This document shows, piece after piece, positions 10,016 through 19,148 of a stretch of 64,000 nucleotides of DNA (position 1 is its first letter; each line of letters starts with the position of its first letter). Location: positions 53,601 to 117,600 of the forward strand of contig JALDNG010002205.1 in NCBI GenBank assembly GCA_024349245.1, read 5' to 3'. The position numbers were made by a program, and so were the translations under genes. The notes under the pieces were generated by a model, which saw only the letters and a program-made list of their open reading frames with translations, ran no database searches and was not told where the DNA came from. This stretch comes from Neodontobutis hainanensis (Eukaryota; Chordata; Actinopteri; Gobiiformes; Odontobutidae).

Positions 10016-10561
10016 TGTCAGATCCACTCCGTCTCCCTCAGGGATCCGCTCCACTTTTTTTCTCCTTCCTTCATCTCATCACTGCCACCTGTCCCAAGCA
10101 CCTGCAATCTATTACCATCAGTGAGGTATTTAAACCGCTCCTTTCCACCTCTTCCCTGCCAAATCGTTCAGCAGACTTTGTGTGAATGTTTCCAGCCCTC
10201 GCTCCAGGTCTGGACTCCAGCTAGCAGCCCAGTTCCTCGGCTTGGTCTCCAGTCACCGGCTCGGCTCCAGGCTTCGGCGCAGCTCAACGGCTCACTCCAA
10301 CTCTCAGCCCAGCTTCCCGGCTTGGTCTTCCGTCACCGGCTCGGCACCAGGTCTCGGTTTAGCTCCACAGTTCAACTCCAACTCTCGGTCCAGCTCCTCG
10401 GCTTGGTTCCAGTTCACAACTTCACTTCAGCCATCAGCGCAGTTCCTCCGCACGGACTACAGTTTCAGATCTCCTATCCAGCTTCCTGTCACTATCTGTA
10501 CTTAAATAAAGAATCACTTACCTTCACTGTCTTGTGCGCATTTGAGTCCTCAGTCCCACAT
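10016..10561 (+). mobile_element. Probable solo LTR of a gypsy-like element, with internal VNTR
   Basis: Starts TGTCAG, has an AATAAA signal at 10,505 and ends '...gagtcctcagtcccaca'. The TG...CA ends, CT-rich body and a poly(A) signal about 55 bp before the end resemble fish gypsy LTRs. 'tacaa' occurs next to both ends (10,010-10,014 and 10,562-10,566) but is offset by one base from ideal TG/CA ends, so the target duplication is uncertain. No internal retroviral sequence adjoins it. Confidence 0.5.
10228..10430 (+). repeat. About 80-bp tandem repeat, roughly 2.5 copies
   Basis: 'cccagttcctcggcttggt', 'cccagcttcccggcttggt' and 'tccagctcctcggcttggt' start at about 10,228, 10,308 and 10,389. 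Each is followed by a diverged 'cagtcaccggctcggc' block. The repeat keeps long frames open, which explains the apparent ORFs at 10,121-10,678 and 10,182-10,505. Confidence 0.8.
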
Positions 10562-10676
10562 TACAATAAATGGCATTTAATTCCCAAAGAAATGGCTGGC
10601 TCTTCACAGGCTCATTACGACCACAGCCACAAATGTATCAAAAAACAAACTAATAACTTTTTTGGCACTCGTGTCT

Positions 10677-11000
10677 AGATAATACTCACCAAATTTGGGG
10701 CCTTTTAGATTAAAACACATTGAGCTTATTCTTTTGACGCGAGTGGTGCGATTTAGGTAGTCACGCGTTCCACCCCAGATGGCGGACTTCCTGTTGAGTT
10801 TAGGCTGTGGCTGTCATAGACTTTTCTGTTTGCTCTGAGGTGTCCTATAGATGTACCAAGTTTCATTTTTCTACATTGGAAAAAATTACTTTCACTTTCC
10901 TTAGGCCCAATGTATTTTCATTTTCCACTGGGTCGCCACTGAGTCATTTCTTTTAATTTATTTTTCAAATACTTCAAATACATTTTTCCCCAGGCTTGAG
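10677..11000 (+). repeat. Dispersed teleost repeat, body fragment
   Basis: Contains 'agatggcggacttcctgttg', 'ttaggctgtggctgtcat' and 'taccaagtttcat' in order. These are body blocks of a very common fish repeat whose ends read 'agctgcaagc...ggccctcgc'. Family name not certain. Confidence 0.55.
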
Positions 11001-11204
11001 TTTACTAAGTCAAATTAGGGCTCATTTTGCAGAAAAAAATAAAATAAAAATAACTTGAGCAAAAACAATTGGCCCTCCCGGTCATCACTGGCTTGGGCAT
11101 AAAAAAAAAATTAAAAATAAAATCAAAATAACTCAAGCAAAAACATTAGGTTCTCCTGGTGATCACAGGCTTGAGCCTAAAAAAAATAAAAATAATTAAA
11201 GCTG
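11001..11204. other. A-rich DNA with a diverged roughly 70-bp duplication
   Basis: 'cttgagcaaaaacaattggccctcc' and 'ctcaagcaaaaacattaggttctcc'-like segments recur about 75 bp apart, separated by A-rich runs. Probably a decayed repeat. Confidence 0.4.
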
Positions 11205-11262
11205 CAAGCCGCAATAAAGGCCCTCGCCTCCCTTGTGACCGCGGGGACACATGTATTCGGAA
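11205..11262 (+). repeat. Terminal fragment of the same dispersed teleost repeat
   Basis: 'aaagctgcaagccgcaataa' followed by 'aggccctcgcctccc' matches the typical start of this fish family. Confidence 0.6.
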
Positions 11263-11549
11263 GATTGCATTTCGTGCTTTAAAGCGTAAAGATCATGGTA
11301 ATGTCAAATAACTGGGCCTGTGCCTCTGCTTGAATATTCTTCTGGCTGGAACCTGCTTCATCACCTCAGGCCTGTGCTACTGCTGGGACCTGCTACACCA
11401 CCTTGTAATTTAGAGTTAAAGGTCTCCACATTCCCTGGTTTTCTTGTGATCTGTCTAAACTTTTGAAAATAATAGATTATGCTTGTGCTAAGGCGAAAAA
11501 CAAAGTAATGGCTGCAGCCCCTGTTAAAAAGTAAAAATATAGATTACTT
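11263..11549. other. Intergenic DNA, no gene seen
   Basis: May be the diverged outer leader of the retroelement relative that follows, but I cannot align it with confidence. Confidence 0.35.
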
Positions 11550-12487
11550 ACTATTACTTGTCTAAAAGAACAATTTTACAAAGTCTGCATTGTTAAAGTC
11601 TAGCCGTGCTAAGGTAGCCGGACTTTGAATTATTAAATACATGCATGTGTACACGGAAAAGTGTGTTTTATATGGAGTTTGAAACAGTTGCCAATCGCCA
11701 CGCTATGCCAGGGTTAAGAGAAATATTTTCTCTTTCAAGTTACTTTATAGAGAATTAGAGAAAACTTGCCTTGTTTATTAGATTGTGTGCTACTTTAGAT
11801 GGATTAAAACTGTGCTGGAAAACCTCCACGGCGCCACGTGGTGCCTTTGTCTAAAAACGATGCTTCTGCTCACAGCTCTGCTGTATTTTAAGGATGTGGA
11901 CACACTAAAAGCTAGCACGTAGCTCCACACCACCCGAAGGCGTGCCAGAGACGTCACTCCGGAAACCAGAGAACTCAGAGAACTCTCTACCGCGAAACCA
12001 CTATAATTCCTTAGGAAGCTCTGCGTCTCCCTCATGTGGTCAAGTGGTGGTGATTCCAGAAACTTAAAATGTTTACGATTAAATGAGTTTTTGAGTATTT
12101 CATTGACAATGAACTACCTCACTGATCAATTCTCTAGTGCTCTCTTGTAACTGCTTTTGTGACTTTTCTATCTGCACAGGATCTGTCAAAGGACAGATTA
12201 AAAGACACATTAAAGGCTTACTAACACATCTATCTGAGACACCAAACTGTTGTAACTGCTGTTAAATTAAAAAATTACCCTTGCATGTATCCTGAAATTG
12301 GTTTGCCTTGCACAAACAACTAAACCAAAGGACAAGGACCTAGCAAAACTGCTAGGACAAATGGTTATTGTTCTACATTCTTAGCATAAACAAGCAGCGG
12401 ATATATTGACGCGCAGTCAAAAGAAGATCCAGAGCCAAAAACAGGACCTCACCTGCCAAACTTGACAATAAGGCATTGAATAATGAG

Positions 12488-12769
12488 TAGTAAGTAATTT
12501 ATATTTATATAGCACCTTTCACAGATAATAATCACAAAGTGCTTTACAACAGTGTTTTATATGGAGCTTCCACTCACCCCATTTACACACATTCACTCCT
12601 GGGGCAGACAGAGAGGGGGGCAGCCACACAACCGGCACTCACAACCTTCTCCTACCACCACCAAACACACCTCTACAGTCACACACATTCATAAACCAGT
12701 GCTATGGACACTGGAGACACTTTCGGTTGAAGGACGGCCGCTCTACCACTGAGCCACTGCCACCATCTG
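12488..12769 (+). mobile_element. Nested dispersed teleost repeat with 7-bp target duplication
   Basis: Has 'tttatatagcacctttcaca', 'cacaaagtgctttacaaca', then '...ctctaccactgagccactgcc' as tail. It is flanked by TAATGAG at 12,481-12,487 and 12,770-12,776, an apparent target-site duplication that interrupts the gag relic. Same family as 469-604. Confidence 0.75.
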
Positions 12770-12973
12770 TAATGAGCTACAGATGGCCAATGAATCCTTG
12801 GCTGATTCAGAGACACAAACCCAAGAGCTACAGACTTGAGTCCAAGCCCTCAAAAGGGGGACTCGGGCTCAGAGGAAGAGGACGACTCTGAGGAATTGCA
12901 GACAAAACTCAAGAAAACTGAAGAAACTGTTATCTATGGCCGGAGAACCCAAACTCAAACACCAGAGAATCAA

Positions 12974-13349
12974 CTCAAAACAGATTTATTGATAGCGAGG
13001 GATACCAGGAGAAGAAAGAGGCTTGACTGGAGCAGGACTGACGACAGGACTTGACGGATCAAGAGAAGACAGAGGCGGAACTGGAACGGCACTGACGGTG
13101 GGACTTGAATGATCTGAGGCGGACAGGAATAAGAGGTAAGTATCACAATGTACAACAAGACAATATAGCGCTAGACGTCTTACTAACTGGAGCTAGTTTT
13201 ACAATCTGACATCGATGAGCTGGACGCGGTGCTCCTTATACTCCGTTGATTAACAATGTGGAACAGCTGGTCTGTCTTTGCCGGCGCTCCCGCACACCTG
13301 TCTCCACTCTGTGAGCCTGCAGGGGCGGTGGGGCCGGAGACGGACCATG
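12974..13349 (-). mobile_element. Probable solo LTR or non-autonomous insertion nested in the gag relic
   Basis: A 376-bp block bracketed by the 12-bp direct repeat CCAGAGAATCAA (12,962-12,973 and 13,350-13,361). On the minus strand it has a TATA-like 'gagtataagg' and, near its 3' end, a CAATAAA signal, as a gypsy LTR would. It has no counterpart in the large element. Twelve bases is long for a gypsy target duplication, so the exact class is open. Confidence 0.5.
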
Positions 13350-14302
13350 CCAGAGAATCAATAGGTAGCTGGGCTGAGTCCCGAGCCGACGTGACAGAAA
13401 CTCTCACCGAACTAAGGAAAGAGCTACTACCGCGACCGGGAGACAATCAGACTCCGCCCCAGGCACCACAATAAATGTGGGTCTGACGGCCGCCCTGACA
13501 ATCAGACACAGGCAGAGTCGCCACAACTACAATCATTGCAAAGCATATTTTGGCCCACTCAATTAACCAAACATGGAGAAAGATACAAACTTCAAAGCTC
13601 TATTTGTGCAAAACCTCCATCCTACTACCAGCCATCATCTCTTAACACTTTACAGTTTTCATTGGTAACTGTGTGTAACTCAATAACTGTAACTGATAAC
13701 TTTGGTATTCTCTGTCAATGAATGAATTCTTGTTACATCCGCTGCTGTGGGCACTTTGTTTAACCTCATGTTGTCCGCAGTGAATACTGTTAGCATTTCC
13801 ACTTTAAAAAACATGTTTCAGATTAACGAGCTGAGATCAGCCAACAACCGCAACTCCAAACGGTAGGAAATTGTTGAAAGACACTGTGTTGGTGGTAAAC
13901 ACTCACAGTGACACTCTGAACAAAACCCTCCGAGCTGTAGTATACCTTCTGGAGATTCTCCAAATTGACTATGTACACACTCAACTGGGAACATTGCTGA
14001 TGAATGAAATGCTTAGAGACATAGGCTCTTCAGTAGACAGCCTAGCAATGGGCAGAATTTTTCCTTTACCTTATCCTCTATACTTTAAACAATGATTTAT
14101 TGTCCCCTGACGAAGCCACCCTAGCTCCAGCGATTCTGGAGTTAATTAAAATGTAGTAATGTCGAGTTTCTTTGTATGATCAAATATAACCATTATGTAC
14201 CTTTATATAACCAAAATGTGTATCCTTGTCCCTAGCTTCATGCAAACTCACTCCAAATTCTGGTCCCACAATGTGTTTTTCCTTTATTATAAACAAATGT
14301 GT

Positions 14303-14690
14303 AAAAAACTAAGCAGACTTTACAAAAATATGAAGACGTTTGTGATGTACAACTGCTCCAACAAGTAGCACTTACTCAATTGAAACAAGACAATGATCCA
14401 GTTGGGTCAATGACACACACCTCTAATAATCCATGTTCTTCTACATAAGTCTCTGCTTTCGTCTGATGGTTCTTCAAGTTTCTTCTTGGCTGTGATCTAA
14501 GACTCAGGATGAAGAGAAATATCCATTATTGTCTATTTTTTCACTCTATATTAATTGCATGATGATGCCCACATCAGTAACACTACCCCAACAAGAATGC
14601 ACTTACTGAAATTCACAGACAACTTAATGCTCAGGTTAGGGCACTATCAGAAACATTATTTTACACTACACCATTAAACTCACCATTTAT
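14303..14690 (-). repeat. Inverted, diverged fragment of the 3.45-kb satellite
   Basis: The reverse complement follows the satellite in two collinear pieces. One runs from 'gccctaacctgagcatta' through 'aatggatatttctcttcatc'. The other runs from 'gccaagaagaaacttgaaga' through 'gagtaagtgctacttgttgg' to 'aaagtctgctta'. About 200 bp present in array units is missing between the pieces. Divergence is far higher than between array units, so it is an old copy outside the homogenised array, in opposite orientation. Confidence 0.85.
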
Positions 14691-14761
14691 CTGCCACAAT
14701 AAGTGTGTGAGGAGTTAGAAGTGTCTCTCCATCATGGGGTTTCATGAACTCACGACAACCA

Positions 14762-14843
14762 GTCAGGATGGCCGAGCGGTCTAAGGCGAAGCGGTCAGGT
14801 CATAGTCTCTCCTAGAGGCATGGGTTCAAATCCCCCTTCTGGC
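14762..14843 (+). tRNA. tRNA-Leu(CAG)-like gene, probably a pseudogene
   Basis: 82 nt with the class II layout. The 5' part GTCAGGATGGCCGAGCGGTC matches vertebrate tRNA-Leu. Anticodon loop 'gtcaggt' carries CAG. A long variable arm and T-arm 'gggttcaaatccc' follow, and the acceptor partner is TTCTGGC. Acceptor and T stems pair (one G-U), but the anticodon stem (AAGCG against CATAG) has three mismatches out of five, so the fold is damaged. It lies at the edge of the satellite array and close to a second tRNA-Leu fragment. Confidence 0.7.
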
Positions 14844-15009
14844 AACATAACAATTTCTTTAAGCTAATAACATCAGGTGGTGATGTCTGAACATCATCTT
14901 CTCACCGCTGTAAACAATGAGCAAGAAAGTACTGGGTGAAAAATTCTCCCAGACGTTAAGAAATCAGCATGTTTGTTGCTGAGAAGAGACCTCTCTTTCG
15001 AAATAGACA

Positions 15010-15050
15010 AGACTCTACTAAAGGCGTGTATTTCAATCCTCCTTCTAACA
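15010..15050 (+). pseudogene. 3' half of a second, more decayed tRNA-Leu
   Basis: 'agactctactaaaggcgtg' and 'tttcaatcctccttctaaca' align with the 3' half of the tRNA-Leu at 14,804-14,845 with scattered mismatches. The 5' half is unrecognisable. Either a local duplicate or an independent decayed copy. Confidence 0.5.
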
Positions 15051-15084
15051 GGAACGTTGTAAAATCAAGGGCTTTCAGGGTGAG

Positions 15085-15590
15085 GTGGCTACCAAACCCG
15101 ACTCTCTCTCTTGTCTCTTTATTGCAGATGATGCTGGAAACGTACCTGAGACCATCCTGCCATCTTTCTGCATGCTGGGTTCCCTGCTTTGGGAGGTGGA
15201 GTCCATGGTTCGTGCAGCCAAAACAACAATTCCTGATCCTGGCATTGGTCCACCTGGCAAGCTCTTCGTTCCCAAATTAGTGCGTACTAAGGTACTTCAG
15301 TAGGTACGACTCTAAAGTATTTTATCACCCAGAAAGTAGTCGGACCTTGTATCAGCTGAGGCAACACTTTTGGTGGCCTAATATAGAGGCTGACGTTTGT
15401 GAGTATGTGGTGGCATGCTCCACCTGCACCAGAAAAATCTTCGGACCAGCCTCCAGCAGGTCTTTTGCGTCCCCTGCCTCTTCTATTCTGTCCTTTGTCA
15501 CACATCACTGTGCACTTTGTCACTGATCTACTTCCCTTTAATGGTAACACAATCATACTCACAGTAGTAGATCTTTTCTGATATTGGGGC
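15085..15590 (+). pseudogene. Ty3/gypsy pol remnant (integrase zinc finger and start of catalytic core)
   Basis: Three frames together read a gypsy pol segment. LLWEVESMVRAA and DPGIGPPGKLFVP (linker after RNase H) are followed by a degenerate H2C2 finger (HPESSRTLYQLRQHFWWP then CSTC). Next come SSDQPPAGLLRPLP and ITVHFVTDLLP with NGNTIILTVVDLF, the first catalytic strand of integrase. The first zinc-finger His is a Tyr, and there are a TAG and at least two frameshifts. It belongs to a different gypsy lineage from the large element (different linker and core wording). It ends about 100 bp before the satellite array. Confidence 0.75.
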
Positions 15591-15688
15591 TATTGGGTTT
15601 GAAGAAACATTAAAAGTTTATTGAATGGACCTACTGGCTGGGGAAAAAACACAGAAAAGTGGTATAACTGATACATGATATTAAACAT

Positions 15689-18600
15689 GATCCAGCACAA
15701 CTAAGCAGAGACAGCCAAGAATAACTTAAATAACCATCTGACCACAGCAGAGACTTCTGTAGAAGAACATTAGAGGTCTGTGTCATTGACCCAAATGGAG
15801 CATTGTCCCGTTTCAATTGAGTAAGTGCTACTTGTTGGGTCGATTTTGTGTGACCAAAGTCTTCATAATTCTTTTAAGTCTACTTATTTTCTTATTCACA
15901 TTACGATGACCTCAAATTGCGACACTGGTGATGTCTGTTTTCATAAGTGCTTCTTTTTGGGGTTGTCTTTATTGTGACCTTCCCTCAAGCAACACAAGCA
16001 AGAATGGAAAAAATGACTATTCCTCTTTGATAACTTGGCATGGTTCAGTTTTTTATGGAAGCCACTGACCATTTACATTTCCCTAGCACAAGCACTGACT
16101 TGACGTTTCAATGCTGTAAGTGCTACTTGTTGGGGTAGTGTAGGTGTTGTCTTATTTACAATCTCTTGTGGATTCTTTGAAACCATGTCTTGTGTGAATT
16201 TTAAGTCATTTCTTTTGCCTTAACCTGAGCATTGACCTGTCGTTGATTTTCAGTATGTGCTTTACGTTGGGGCAGTTTTTTGTTTTTTTTTTATTAACAA
16301 ATACTGCCACTTCTAGTCTAATGTTTCTGATGATGCCCTAACCTGAGCATTAACTTGTCGGTGACTTTCAATAAGTACTTTCTTGTTGGGGTAGTGTTAC
16401 TGACGTGGGCATCAACATGCAATTATTATACAGTGAAGAAATAGACAAAAATGGATATTTGTCTTTATCCTGAGTCTTTCTGCAGGTTTTGGGGTCTTCT
16501 GGGTGACAATGGTTCACATCAGGCAAATTGTTAATGGCTTGAATGTAAATTGCACAGACATTCAGTACAAACAGTTGCATCGCCCAATTATCATAATCGT
16601 TGAAACTCTGAAAAGGAGGCGGGCTTAGGTTGCATAAGTAGACTACACAAATTCAGACTAGCATTGTCTCACATGAGCCAGCACAACTCAAAAGACCGCC
16701 AAGAATAAATTTGAAGAACCATCAGACAACAGCACAGACTCATGTAGAAGAACATGGATTATTAGCGTTGGGTTTCATTGACCCAAATGGATCATTGTCT
16801 TGTATCAATTGAGTAAGTGCTACTTTTTGTATCGGTTGTACATGACCAAAGTCTTCATATTTTTCTAAAGTCTGCTTATTTTCTTTTACACATTAAGATG
16901 ACCTCACATTGAGACACTGGTGATGTATGTTTTCATAAGTGCTTCTCTTTGGGGTTGTCTTGATTGTGACCTTCACTCCAGGAACACAAGCAAGAATTGC
17001 AGGAATGAATAATCCTCTTTTATATTTTGACAATGTTAAGTTTTTCATGGAAGCCACTGGCCATTTACATTACCCTAGCACAAGCACCAACTTGACTTTT
17101 CAATGCAGTAAGTGCTACTTGTTGGGGTGGTGTTGGTGTTGTCTCTAACAAGCTCCTGTTGAGTCTTTACAACATTGTCATGTGTAAATTGTTAGTCATT
17201 CGTATTGCCCTAACCTGAGCATTGACTTGTCAGAGAATTTCAGTAAGTGCTTTCCGTTGGGGCAGTTTTTTGACAAATGCGCCACTTGTAGTGTAAAAGA
17301 AAGTTCTGAATGGATTTGCTCAAAGGTCACCTCAAAAGGAATCACCTGTGCTTGTTTATGCTCATAAGTGCTTCTCTTTGGGGTTGTCTTTGTTGCAACA
17401 TGTTCATACATAAGGATTGAACCAAGGCAATACTAAACAAAAGCTTTCAGTTAGAGGTACACTACAACCAATGTAACTCTCTCTGCAATTAAAAAAGTTC
17501 TTTATAGTTAGGGTTTGTTTCTTGCTAAAGCTGTATGCATTCAGATACCTTTTATTAGTTTAATTTTGTCCTTATCATCACCCTGACACAAGACACTGAC
17601 TTTAGTTGCGGATACAGTAAGTGCTACTTGCTGAAGTAGTTTTGGTCTTGTCTCATTAACGGTCTCTTGTTGAGTCTTAGCACTGTCATAGCAATCTCTT
17701 GTTGAATCTCTACAGCATTGTCATGTGTAATATGTAAGTCATTCATTATGCCATAACCTGAAAGGTCTCTGGTTCAAATCAGGATACCCCCTGAATGTGT
17801 CTGTAGATATGACTGCTTAACCTTGATGCAGGTCTGATTTGCTGAGCTCTGGTTTCCATCACTACATTGCAAAACTTCTATGGTATGCACTGTAAATATC
17901 TCAAGCAAATGATTTTGTTTATAAGTTTTCTAAGTCAAGGCAATTTCAGACCTGCATCCGATTGGTTTGATCCCAGAACATCATCAGAGACTTCTGTAGA
18001 AGAACATTAGAGGTCTGTGTCATTGACCCAACTTACCCAACTGAAGCATTGTTCGGTTTCAATTGAGTAAGTGCTGCTTGTTGGGTCGAGTCTGTTTGAC
18101 CAAAGTCTTCATAATTCTTTTAAGTCTGCTTATTTTCTTATACACATTAAGATGACCTCAAATTGTGACACTGTTGATGTCTGTTTTCATAAGTGCTTCT
18201 CTTTGGGGTTGTCTTGATTGTGGCCTTCCCTCAAGCAACACAAGCAAGAATGGAAAAAATTACTATTCCTCTTTGATAACTTGGCATGGTTCAGTTTTTT
18301 ATGGAAGTCACTGACCATTTACATTTCCCTAGCACAAGCACTGACTTGACATTTCAATGCAGTAAGTGCTACTTGTTGGGGTAGTGTAGGTGTGGTTAAG
18401 CAAGTAGAAACGACTGCTTAACCTTGATGCAAGTCTGTTGAAAAGAGGAATTTACAGTGTGGAAATGCAATTATTTATTTTTTCTCATTTTTAAAGCGTC
18501 TAAACAGCATATTGAGAATTCTGTCTGTAAAAGTGATGTTTCAAACATTTGCAACAGTTATTTGTTCTTTCAGTGCCTGAGCAAGAACCCTCATTTCCAA

Positions 18601-19148
18601 CAAATTTCAGACCACCTGAACAGGGACTTGAACCCTGGACCCTCAGATTAAAAGTCTGATGCTCTACCTACTGAGCTACTCAGGCCCTGTCTAGCACAGG
18701 TGGAGGAGAAACAGAGGAATACAGTTCCATTTTAGACTCTTTAATTCGAACATCCAATGTAGAAACTTTGTACCCTCAGATTAATAGTAATGGTTCACCA
18801 ATGGCGTTACCCAGGCTCTGGAACAAATCTGTAACCCCAAAAAAGTGTTTTTGTACTCTCATTAACAATCTTATGTTGAGTCTTGGACACAAAAAGCAGT
18901 TAGTATCATTGACTATACTGAAGGATTGCCTTGTTTCAACTGAGTAAGTGCTACTTGTTGGGGCGATTGTACATGACCAAACATAATGAAGACTGCTTAT
19001 TTCTGAAACGCCCTACGATGACCTTACATTGAGATACTGGTGACTTCTGCATATATAAATGCTTTTCTCTGGGGTTGTCCTGATCCCTTCAAAGAATACG
19101 AGCAAGAATGCAGACATAAATTTTGCTCTTTTTTATTCTCTCTCAAGT
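15689..19148 (+). repeat. Satellite unit 1 (3,460 bp)
   Basis: First complete unit of the tandem array; the boundary is set at 'gatccagcacaactaagcag'. Inside are four diverged sub-blocks beginning near 15,689, 16,672, 17,970 and 18,890, each with 'gtcattgac', 'gagtaagtgctac', 'accaaagtcttcat' and 'cataagtgcttct' in order. A motif of the form 'taagtgct.ct..ttgggg' recurs about sixteen times at uneven spacing (mostly about 120, 135 and 172 bp). A tRNA-Lys(UUU) lies on the minus strand at 18,613-18,685. Short ORFs recur only because units are nearly identical. Confidence 0.95.
18613..18685 (-). tRNA. tRNA-Lys(UUU), satellite copy 1
   Basis: 73 nt including the discriminator, canonical length. 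Stems on the minus strand: acceptor GCCTGAG with TTCAGGT (7 pairs, two of them G-U); D stem GCTC/GAGC; anticodon stem TCAGA/TCTGA around CTTTTAA (anticodon TTT); T stem CAGGG/CCCTG with loop TTCAAGT; discriminator G. A box TAGCTCAGTAGG and B box GGTTCAAGTCC are intact. From general knowledge of vertebrate tRNA-Lys(UUU), the body is unchanged while acceptor position pair 4-69 has switched from C-G to U-A, keeping pairing. No TTTT terminator lies close by; the first is about 81 nt downstream (18,529-18,532). A tRNA-Lys-derived repeat module is the alternative. Confidence 0.85.

Larger units (their letters stand above)
11550..14302 (+). mobile_element. Decayed, pol-deleted relative of the 38.9-51.0 kb LTR element
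   Basis: Stretches align in order with the large element. 11,640-12,010 matches its leader (about 41,190-41,700), 12,330-12,480 its gag coiled-coil region (43,050-43,200), and 13,485-13,645 its capsid region (44,193-44,375). 13,650-14,300 matches its 3' untranslated region (48,360-48,860). Everything between capsid and 3' UTR (protease, RT, RNase H, integrase) is gone in one step. Divergence is clearly higher than between the two LTRs of the large element, and frames are broken, so this is an older relic. Two other elements are nested in it. Confidence 0.8.

Noticed and set aside
10121..10678. 185-codon ORF as a gene
   Set aside because: It spans the 80-bp VNTR and LTR-like block, with Ser/Pro/Gln/Leu-rich low-complexity translation in more than one frame.
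11790..12035. 81-codon minus-strand ORF
   Set aside because: Lies antisense in the leader of the decayed LTR relative; no support.
16327..16410. C/D-box snoRNA (TGATGATG ... CTGA) in each unit
   Set aside because: The base before the C box is wrong, the terminal stem does not form at the box-flanking positions, and there is no evident guide region. Not enough to call.
16939..17148. 69-codon plus-strand ORF repeated in the units, plus similar 62-84-codon ORFs
   Set aside because: Same reason; it begins inside the satellite motif and small indels change its end from unit to unit.
17196..17411. 71-codon minus-strand ORF repeated in nearly every satellite unit
   Set aside because: It recurs because the units are near-identical. 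It has no domain, no start context of note, and indels break it in unit 4 (27,597-27,779). Identity at DNA level explains its conservation.
18457..18651. 64-70-codon ORFs ending in the tRNA-Lys region
   Set aside because: They run antisense through the tRNA gene and have no protein features.
16815..19070. Repeated GTAAGT and TTTTCAG strings as a multi-exon transcript
   Set aside because: They are parts of the satellite motif; no open frames lie between them, and consensus splice strings are expected by repetition alone.
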